DNA of 64,000 bases. It comes from Epiperipatus broadwayi (lineage: Eukaryota > Onychophora > Udeonychophora > Euonychophora > Peripatidae). The position numbers were made by a program, and so were the translations under genes. The stretch lies in the NCBI GenBank assembly GCA_028023455.1, contig JAQFVV010012672.1, positions 872,001 through 936,000 of the forward strand, in the 5' to 3' direction. Shown here in pieces: positions 55,745 to 64,000 of this stretch. Below the pieces are notes generated by a model. That model worked only from the letters and a program-made list of their open reading frames with translations. It searched no databases and had not been told where the DNA came from. Each line of letters begins with the position of its first letter. Positions within the stretch are counted from its first letter, which is position 1.

Positions 55745-58200
55745 TGTATTTAAAATTTTATTCACATCTTGGTTGTTATAGTAAGAGAATTTATTCTATT
55801 TTCTATTTTTTTTTTTAAATAACAGTAATCATTAATTGATATGTATTTTATTAAGTATACACTTATGTTTATTTTTTTGTGTATTACATGGAAAAGTAAT
55901 ATTACTCCATTTAGTGATTAATTTTTTATTGTGTATATTATACTTAATTTTATGATTTCTTATTCAGATAATAAAAATATATAGTAACTTGTTATTCCTG
56001 TTATTCATCTGATTTTTCTAATTAGATTATCAATCAATCTACATATTACTTTTTGTATTTAATTCACCATTTCATCATTTGAACTATGCAAGTCCCTTCA
56101 CATAATAGAGCTATTGCTGGAATATGAAATAAAAAGATTGCAAAGTTGGAGTCAGTCATTATTTGGTTGTGTGTGTTAGTAACTCTTCTATAAAGAGAGA
56201 TGGCATCCCGAAATTCTAGTCATTGCCAATCATGTCTCAAAATAACTGATCTTAAGGCTGATTATCACAAAAGTGATGATCAGGAAATAATGCCTCTTTT
56301 TTAAGTACTTATAGAAGGATTAAATACAGGCATGATCATCATCATAAATATTTAAAGTGGATGTTGCATGAGGGATTAACTATACTTTCTCAATTTACAT
56401 TAATGATCGTCCTTAATGTGCGGTCTCAATAGCTGTAAGTAGCCATTCAATCAATAACGCCTTCTTCATTAAAATATAGACACATTGTCATTTTGTCCTA
56501 TCATCTTTCTGCAACAGAATAATTCTCGAGTTTAATCCAATGTTTATTCTATATCTTCTCCATATGACTACAGCAAACTACTTGATCTGTTTTATATATG
56601 AATTTTTTTCTACATTTCTTAGAATTTCATAGCCATATATTTCATTTTTTATCTCATGTTAATTCTAACATACATCTCTTCATACTTTACTCTGTGATTC
56701 ATAGTCTTTGTTGCTCTTATTAAGACTATATATCAATGCATATCATAAGTAAACATTGTTACATTAATTTATAAGTCTTTTCTAGCATTTTTTTAAGACA
56801 TCAATTTATTTCTCCCAGAAGCATTATTATTCTAGTTTAGGTCTGTTATTAATTAATTCCATTATTGTTTCTATCTGTAATAATAATTTAATTAAGGTAT
56901 TTGCAATTATTAACTTCTAATTATCTTTTTTTTTTTATATTTTGAAAAGTCATTAAACAATATTTTAAGTTTTTAGTACTGTATTTTGTCTTTTTTGAAA
57001 TATTTCCTGCAGCCATGAAATGTTTTCAAAATTTAGATGACAGTTGTTATGGATTTATTTTTACTTACCTTGCTTCACATTTTAATGTCAAAACTTTTCC
57101 CATCAACAGTTGGAAAAAGTTGTGAAGAGATGTTACATTACTGCTGTTATGATTATTTCAATTTTGTCAATTTCTGGGTCTATATCATGAAGTTTTTAAT
57201 CACAGAAGAATCTTGCAGTGCAAAACGACAACTTACATTCTTCTGTCTTTAACTTCTTTTAATATATTGATTGTTTTAGTGTGCTATAATTTTTTTAATC
57301 TAGCCTTTTTTTTTTTGAAGAAGGGTGGGTGGTGTTGATCTGGAAGTGCAATATTCTCTATAGGCCATTTTCAGTGATCTTAATAGATATATAGAATTGA
57401 TAGAATGTCTATAATTTTTTAATATCTTTTTTATCTTTCTTAAATATCATTATAATATTACTTTACAATAGTTGGAAGATTGACAATCAGATCCTCATTA
57501 TTAAGCATGAATGTATATGGCAAATTGATACGTTATTATTATACAGGATTGACCAAAAGTTATTTTACCTTAACATTATTTTATTAACACAATTATATTT
57601 CATTGATTATACCTACTTTGTTATCATAATTAGTTAAATCTTTTATAAATAGAAATAAAAATTTAAAAAACTATAATATAAAATAAAGTAATTAAGTGCA
57701 ATTTCATAACTTTTGTTTGCATAATCCAATTTATGTGAAAAAAATAAATTTTTAATTGCTTGGTGTATTAAAATGTGTTTTCTTTGAATGATTATTTTTA
57801 TAAAGTGCCAACATACTGAAAATGTTTTCCATAAAACTTTATTAAATAAAAAAAAGTGTATTTGAAACATTTACATTTTTAATAGTAGTTAAAATAATGG
57901 CTGTTTTGTGATTAATATATTTACAATCAATAAAATTAAAATTTGTGTAAAAAAATTTTTATGGCTTTTTTTAAAATGTAAGACAAAGATGTAATTAGTT
58001 TATAGATTGTTTTGCACATTTTCTATGTGTGTATTTATATATTTGTACTAAATTTTATAAATTAAAAAAATATTAAGGAAAAAATAATATTACAGTAAAA
58101 CAATTAAATTGGAAAAAAAGTAATGTTTTAAGACTTTAATTATTATAAGCATTATATTTAGTTTCTATCCTTAGTTACTTCAAAAAGTTTTGAATACATT
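55745..58200. other. Stretch without recognisable genes
   Basis: AT-rich. The 71-codon frame at 57037-57252 has ordinary residue composition but matches nothing I know and lacks a clear gene context. Confidence 0.4.
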
Positions 58201-58204
58201 ACAT

Positions 58205-58572
58205 CAGGGGTTCCCAACCTTTTTGCACTTAAGAGCACATTCTATAATACCGGCCAGGTGGCGGGCACCATTTATTTTTTCAATGTAAATTTATAGTTGG
58301 ATATTGTTAATAATACACATAATGTACAAAAAAATATTTATTTCAAAAATAAAATTTTAACATATAATTAATGTTTATATTTTTACGCTGTAAAAGTATA
58401 GTATGCCCTACAATTTGATTATAATATAATACAATAATTTATAAGAAATTTTAAAAATTAAATTTATTTGTATCAGATAAATAATTTTTTATCGTGTTTG
58501 GATAGCGGCGGGCACACAGAAAATGATCTGCGGGTGCCATGGTGCCCGCGGGCATAGGGTTGAGGACCCCTG
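58205..58572. mobile_element. Non-autonomous hAT element (MITE), 368 bp
   Basis: Left end CAGGGGTTCCCAACCTTTTT and right end GTTGAGGACCCCTG are inverted repeats of the form common in hAT families. Subterminal GGTGGCGGGCACC on the left is echoed by GGTGCCCGCGGGC on the right, a GC-rich island in AT-rich DNA. Interior 58280-58490 is AT-rich and non-coding. An 8-bp target-site duplication is expected; the flanks ACATTACAT and TGCAGTAAC are not a clean match, so it has decayed. Confidence 0.75.
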
Positions 58573-58579
58573 TGCAGTA

Positions 58580-59325
58580 ACTTTTGGGAAATTGTCAGTA
58601 TTTACAATTATTATAAGTAAAATATTGTTTTGAAAAGGAAATGGTTTGCAATATAAATCACCAAAATAATAATCCTGCATGCCTGCAGCGAGCTACATAT
58701 ATTCTTCAAATCATCTATATTTTTATCATTTAAGCATTTAGCTTATAGTTTTATCAACAATTTTTCTATTTTTTCTAAAAAAGTTTCCTGAACATTTTCC
58801 TTTCTTCATAGATTTAATTGTAAGTTCACCTCTTCATTTAATTTGTTACACTTTTATAGATATCATAATTGTGTGGGTCACTTTGTTTTCTTATTCTTTA
58901 CTATTATATTGTTATTTGTAAGTTTCAGCAACACACTTTGTAATCACATTGTTACTATATCAGTATATATTTAATACTGAAATAATTTCAAAGTTTAGGA
59001 ATGTGACTTGTTAAAACTGCTTTTGTTAATAGTTTTTTCTTCAGCTTTGCATTAACATATATTTTACACCTTATTGATTGCTGATCATTTGTTTAGCTTT
59101 CAATATTATTACATTTTTATTTACAAGTGTCATGTTTACTTTAGTCATGACTTTGGCATGATCCACTCTAAATAAATAGATTAATTTATTATTTCTAATG
59201 ATTTATTAGACAAGAGAAAATCCAAAGTTCAAATATAAACTTTAAATATCGGCTAAGAATTAATATAACTGTCTAATTAAACACATATGCATTGAGTTAT
59301 AGAACTTTTTTTTTCATGTATAATA
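58580..59325. other. Stretch without recognisable genes
   Basis: AT-rich, no motif seen. Confidence 0.4.
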
Positions 59326-59339
59326 TCTTTTGTAGATGT

Positions 59340-59650
59340 ACTTAATCATTCCCTGATACATTCTTGAAAAACTTGGGCCAACTGATGAATGCTGGTTCAG
59401 GACAAAATGCATCTTGGAGACTATTTCTCTTTTAATGTATCTATTTATATATTTTAAGATGTGTGATGGAATAAAGGTTATTAAATACATCATGTATAGT
59501 AAAAATATTATATATTCATTAGTAGTTTTTAATAAATACTTATTCACAATCACTTTTTAAATATAGGGGATTTGAACTCAGTGTGGATAGTTGGTGGGTG
59601 TTTGAAAATCTGAGTTCAAATCCCCTATATTTATAATTAAGCTCCAGGTT
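59340..59650 (+). repeat. Family B copy, interrupted
   Basis: The core region at 59377-59418 and AGACTATTTCTCTTTTAATG are followed by 120 bp of AT-rich sequence, then ATATAGGGGATTTGAACTCA (59563-59582) in inverse orientation and TCTGAGTTCAAATCCCC (59608-59625) in direct orientation. The last two form a 19-bp hairpin with a 25-bp loop, again an inverted junction as in other copies. Confidence 0.6.
59377..59418 (+). ncRNA. Hammerhead-like core (family B), GAAA box damaged
   Basis: GCCAA, CTGATGA, ATGCTGGTTCAGGAC (stem II with one mismatch), AAAA for GAAA, TGCATC, TTGGA. First box intact. Confidence 0.35.
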
Positions 59651-59659
59651 TGTGAAGTG

Positions 59660-61035
59660 CCTGGTTTTCAAATAATCCCTTTTTAATAAATAGATAACAT
59701 GATTATCAATTTTTTATTATTAGATTAAAATTATTATATTTTATTTAACATTAGATATGAATTTATGAAATTCACAATATTTATAATATTCTGTATATAA
59801 GTGCATGATACTTTTCATTTTTTAACTATTCATTGTTTTTCATTCATGTGCCCGGTCTTATATTTTCTAGAAATCCTGATCATTTTCATTTCTATATTTC
59901 AAAGATATGATTGTAGAGTTGGCTCCGAAGATATATTTTGACCAACTAGATTTATCACATTAAAAATAGCAGTGGGTAGTATTTGGGGAATTATGTGATG
60001 CTTGGAGACTTGAGTGATTGAAATATAACTTAGAAGCCATTAACAGATTTTTTCTCATTGTTCTATGACTGTATATTTGATATGTGAGCAAAAAGAGTTT
60101 GCTATTGAAAGAAAGGAGACTTATTTGGCATGATTGCAGAGCCTTTTATTATCTTACAATTGTTTGTAAATTCTAATATTCTGAAGGTTAGGAATGTCAT
60201 ATGTTGTTATTACCATTTTTAATTACACTCTAATCAACATAAAAATTATCCTATTTGAAATGAAGTCATAATTACCTACCTGATCAAATATATAGAATAG
60301 TATGTGAATTTATTATATGATTGACAGAAATAATTCATTTAATATCTTATATGATTACTGATGTCAATGTAAATGGTTAATATTAATATACCCGGTAAAA
60401 GTCTTTGGTTGTATACTGGAATTACATATGATTAGTCTTGTATTTATTTAGCACTATAATTTAAAATACTTTTAAGTTCTACTTTATCCTTTAGTTCTAT
60501 AATATTGTTAATATTATGGAAGTTTACACTATCATTTTATATACAGAAAAGGTAAAAGATCTCATGTTTAAATATATGAAGAATGCATTTGAATCTTGTT
60601 AACAATGTTGAAATGTTTTGGATAAATGATCATTATTGTGCAGTGAACAGCTTACATACCAGTAATATGTAATAACATGAGTAGATTCAACTGATAACAC
60701 TATAGCAAGATGTTTTTTTACTATATATATATAATGCATTAACATATATATAAATATGTTTTGAATATTTGAAAAAAAGATTATTCAAAATTAATATCTT
60801 TAAAACTTGCTGAGCATATTTTCAACTGCTAAAGCCAGAATCATAGCACTTGTAATCTGCAGGGTGCATTGTGAGATTTAAATAAGGTGAATACTGTATT
60901 ATATAAATGTCTAATTTAAATATTCCAATTTTTCGATAATGAAATACTATTTTCTCTTTTGTTGATAGCATGGGAGTTATTAGAAATGAATCACACCTTT
61001 ATTTGTGTTTTCTATTGTCACATTCCCAGCACATG
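59660..61035. other. Stretch without recognisable genes
   Basis: AT-rich. The part next to 61040 probably holds the 3' UTR of the PLE on the minus strand. Confidence 0.4.
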
Positions 61036-61045
61036 ATATTTATCA

Positions 61046-62260
61046 TTACTGGGTCAAAAATATAACCGTATTCTTTTGCTCGTGTTTGAGAAAAACTGAC
61101 TTATGGTCAAGAGTTATTCGTTGCTCATTTATATAGGTATTTATGTTGTGCAACTCTAGGAGCAATGTTTGCACGAGACTCCCATAAAATACAGCACTAC
61201 AAGGAGGATTGCTCCATCTGATTTTATATATTATGTGATGGGTTTGATCCAGGGGCAACCTGTCCTTAGTATTGTTTAGCAGCCTTTTTAAATTGGGAGG
61301 AGTTCTCAAATTACTATTGTATATGTTTGAGCATATTTTTTTCATTTTTCGTGAGAGACAAAGTATATAGAGCAGACTTATCCAAAATTTTCTTGTCTGT
61401 TTGTTGTGGGGGTAACCTTTTTTATTTTCTTGTAAAATTTCTTCACGGTGCTAATTAATATATTGTGGTTGTATTCTATTTTGCATAGATCTTTGATATA
61501 GCCATTGATATTGAGCTTTTGATTTGCCTTGTTTTTATGTAGATTTAGGTTACTTTTTAAGAAACTTTTAAAACTGGCTAATTTACGTGTAATTGGTGTG
61601 TAAGATTGAAGGTGAATTGTCCCCAAATTTTAAAGGGCTCGATGATCATCTTGCAATTCAAATTATCATTGTTTCACTGGATATATAGATCCTAGAGCTT
61701 CAGACTTTTCAATATCTGCAATGTATTTCTCAGGAGCACATATTAGCATGTCGACCAAATATCTTGTATAAATTAAGTTGGGTTCAATGGTTAGGTATTT
61801 AGGTATAACTATTTCTTTAAATTTGGCTGTGATGCTACAAATAATGTCATTTATGGGCAGGCCCATGGACCAACCATAGTCTTGTAAGATTTGTTATTAG
61901 ATAAGGCAATGATGTCTATCTATCTATCTTAAAGCATCCACGATGAAATCACTCTTCTTAGGGTTATATTCTGTTTGTTTTGTTTTACAGCATTTCTTGA
62001 ATAATATTTATTGATTGCATTTGAGAAACCAACCCATATAACTCCATGATATCTGATGTTAGTTTATAGTATTGATTTATTTTATGTACATCAATGTGTT
62101 GAACAAATTCTAGAGAGGACTTAATTGTATATCTTCCAAAACTTAGATGTGCTGTGAGCCATTTGCTTATAGTTTTAGCAGTTTTGTAATAATGTGCCCC
62201 TTCAAAATCGACCATCAAGTGCAGGAGCTAATTGAGTTTATGTAATTTGAAATTTGTGAA
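61046..62260 (-). pseudogene. Penelope-like element: reverse transcriptase and GIY-YIG endonuclease, decayed
   Basis: Minus strand, four open pieces in order. 62218-61985: KTISKWLTAHLSFGRYTIKS, SLEFVQHID, LTSDIMELYG and VSQMQSINII, the RT fingers and palm of PLEs. 61866-61666: MGLPINDIICSITAKF and IYTRYLVDMLICAPE; the catalytic YVDD box reads LVDM, so RT is dead. 61626-61378: linker and thumb (PITRKLASFKSFLKSNLN). 61345-61046: LKRLLNNTKDRLPL, HHIIYKIRWS and AVFYGSLVQTLLLELHNINT, the GIY (IYK) and YIG (FYG) boxes of the endonuclease. Order RT then GIY-YIG is diagnostic of canonical Penelope elements. It is a different lineage from the palindrome at 17.5-19.3 kb. Confidence 0.78.
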
Positions 62261-62269
62261 GATTCATGG

Positions 62270-62780
62270 TGAAATAGCTGAAGTTGGATACATTTTTAAA
62301 TATTCAGATCTGCTAAATGCTTTATTGCAATGTCTTCTTAGTATTGATGTGATGAACTTATTTTTCATACTCTTACATTATATGTATCTTTGCATTTAAA
62401 TTTTAACTTATAGATTTGATTGATGACTTATTCATTGTAGTCATTGTTGTTTAATAGGACCAATCTATTTCCTTTATCTTATTTAAGCTACTAATGAGTA
62501 TTTACTGGCCAAAACAACAATGAATTGGTGCAATGTTAAAGTGGTGAACTCTGGAGCTCAAGATTGATGGATTGTGATTTCAGTGGTCATTTTCTTATGA
62601 ACCATTTGACTTATTATTAATTTTTATTATTCAAATCATTTCTTCATTTTGCAACATTTTCCAAATTTTCTTCTTGAATTTTTTCAACAATTAATTATTT
62701 TATAAAAAAATATTGTCTGGCACATAAATAACAAGTTTTTATACAGAAAATATTGCCATTAAAATTAAGAATTTTTATTT
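62270..62780. other. Stretch without recognisable genes; possible PLE N-terminus
   Basis: Minus-strand pieces near 62330-62260 may continue the PLE upstream, but no motif is clear. The stretch GGTGAACTCTGGAGCTCAAG at 62543-62562 hints at another short repeat. Confidence 0.3.
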
Positions 62781-62784
62781 TCAC

Positions 62785-63260
62785 TAAACATCACATAATC
62801 ACCATTCTCTATGCTAACACAAACTGTTATAACAGAAGCAAATTCTTCATACAGTAGTGCCACCCAGTGCAAGCCAGAAAAATCACTGGATGCAATCGCT
62901 GTCAAATGGGATGCTGATGACTCTTGATATTAAAGAACCAAAGATACTAAAATATATAGATGCTGAACTAAGTTTAGATCTGTGTGACTATAAACATGAC
63001 AGCCTGAATTGAAAACATTATTTTGGACTCATAGCTTTATAGTTAACTAAAAAGGTAAAAGATGGCTGTTGGAGGGCTGCATTAGATCCTAAAATCTTGG
63101 TGCAGAGTTCTCAGATCCAAAGACAAGACTCACTGACGAAACCCACAAGCTAGAAACTGGTTTGGGGATATTGGATCAGTAGGCACTAGATAGGGATTTT
63201 ATGCATAAACTTTTTTGCATCCATTGATTATTCTGGCTAGCACTGGGTGGCACTACTGTT
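62785..63260. repeat. Family A copy with inverted junction
   Basis: 62785-62895 is a minus tail fragment (CATACAGTAGTGCCACCC, TCACTGGATGC). From about 62900 a plus unit follows: TTAAAGAACCAAAGATACTA, GGACTCATAGCTTTATAGTT, GCATTAGATCCTAAAAT, the core at 63127, GATATTGGATCAGTAGGCAC, CATCCATTGATTATTCTGGC. Same inverted-then-forward layout as 41.3-42 kb. Confidence 0.75.
63127..63168 (+). ncRNA. Hammerhead-like core (family A), core boxes intact
   Basis: GACTCA, CTGACGA (N7 is variable in hammerheads, so this box is intact), AACCCACAAGCTA, GAAA, CTGGTT, TGGGGA. Stem I pairs over only 4 bp and the triplet is GTT. Stem II is poor. Possibly inactive. Confidence 0.4.
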
Positions 63261-63269
63261 TAACGGAAT

Positions 63270-64000
63270 CTGGTGGCAACTATTATGTGCCTGGTTGCAT
63301 CAGAATATGTGACAATTCGGTTTATTCCATTAAAAGAGAGGAATAGATTCAATAATTATCAGACTTAAGGTCTTCAGGTAGGATGATAATGATGCGATGA
63401 AGTAACTAACCAGTGATCGTGTTTACTTCTAGTGGGCTAGCTCTAATTACACATTAAATTTAGACTTAATTTAGATTAGTTCATCTATATCTCATCCTCT
63501 TTCAGATTCTACATATGCCTCAGAATTTGAACCCAGGAAGAATATTGCAATTAACTCTTTTCAGCAATGAATTTAACTTATGTAAGAATTATGGTATGTT
63601 TATATATATATCATAAATCAACTATAATACTCATTTAATCCTATTACAATGTTATAATTTACAAAAAAAAAAATATCTGTGTATACGTATATATGGTGAT
63701 CAATTTATGAATGGGAAAGAAATGATTTTGATAAACTAGAGACTATTTAATGAGAAGTAAACTAACAATATTTATTTACAAACATAATATAAAATTGATA
63801 AACTTCTTTAACATAATAAAAAAAAAGATTGTTTATATTTATGTAAGTGTTAAGCATGTATGCCTATTATATTGATAATTAAAGATATTCATTAAACCAA
63901 CCCTTTCCCTAATAGGTATACATGAATAAATACTCATTATATATAAGTAAATAAATGTAACAAGAAAAATAATAAAATCATTAATTCAACATTACATTGA
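63270..64000. other. Stretch without recognisable genes to the right edge
   Basis: AT-rich. CAGAATTTGAACCCAGGAAG at 63521-63540 reads CCTGGGTTCAAATTCTG on the minus strand, B-box-like, but no A box or acceptor stem accompanies it. Confidence 0.35.

Noticed and set aside
57037-57252. 71-codon frame as a small cysteine-containing protein
   Set aside because: No start context, neighbours or known pattern; expected by chance at this density of frames.

Overview
This window looks like AT-rich, gene-poor nuclear DNA of an invertebrate animal. It has no operons, no ribosome binding sites and no long open reading frames. Nearly everything recognisable is a decayed transposable element: Penelope-like elements (PLEs), RTE-type LINEs, Ty3/gypsy LTR elements, hAT relics, MITEs, tRNA-derived SINEs, and a long TATC/TGTC microsatellite. 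I cannot name the species; the mix would suit a mollusc or an arthropod. No intact protein-coding gene was found. One short candidate exon (44844-45054) and one decayed kinesin-like copy are the only hints of host genes.

Layout. 1-1192: minus-strand gypsy gag/protease relic running off the left edge. 2.85-3.06 kb: palindromic copy of a short family (family B) with a hammerhead-ribozyme-like core. 6.5-8.25 kb: a tandem duplication whose second unit was hit by a 739-bp inverted-repeat element at a TA. 8.8 and 9.8 kb: two tRNA-derived SINEs with perfect 14- and 16-bp target-site duplications. 10.7-12.4 kb: an inverted-repeat element, a hAT transposase tail, and a palindrome of another hammerhead-like family (family A). 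13.35-14.2 kb: a tRNA-like/PLE-tail composite and an RTE 3' end. 16.1-16.9 kb: a second LINE type. 17.5-19.3 kb: a 1.8-kb near-perfect palindrome made of two PLE 3' halves, each with a GIY-YIG endonuclease region. 20.7-28.5 kb: gypsy LTR pieces, an antisense kinesin pseudogene between two of them, then a decayed gypsy gag-protease-RT-RNaseH-integrase.

Second half. RTE fragments lie at 29.6 and 35.4 kb and the microsatellite at 33.7 kb. Family B forms an array with an inverted end at 38.1-39.7 kb; simple tandem repeats lie at 40 kb; family A forms an array at 41.3-42.4 kb. A small PLE-type palindrome is at 48.95 kb. An RTE copy at 50.5-55.7 kb has its endonuclease half inverted relative to its RT half, with two later insertions. 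A hAT MITE is at 58.2 kb, a PLE reverse transcriptase plus GIY-YIG relic at 61-62.25 kb, and a last family A copy at 62.8-63.3 kb.

The theme worth following is the set of short families carrying hammerhead-ribozyme-like cores, repeatedly arranged as tandem units with inverted ends. They sit beside real PLE relics, a class known to carry hammerhead motifs, and one family also has a tRNA-like box. The best-preserved core is at 38871-38914 on the minus strand. All ribozyme calls are manual fold readings and were not computed.
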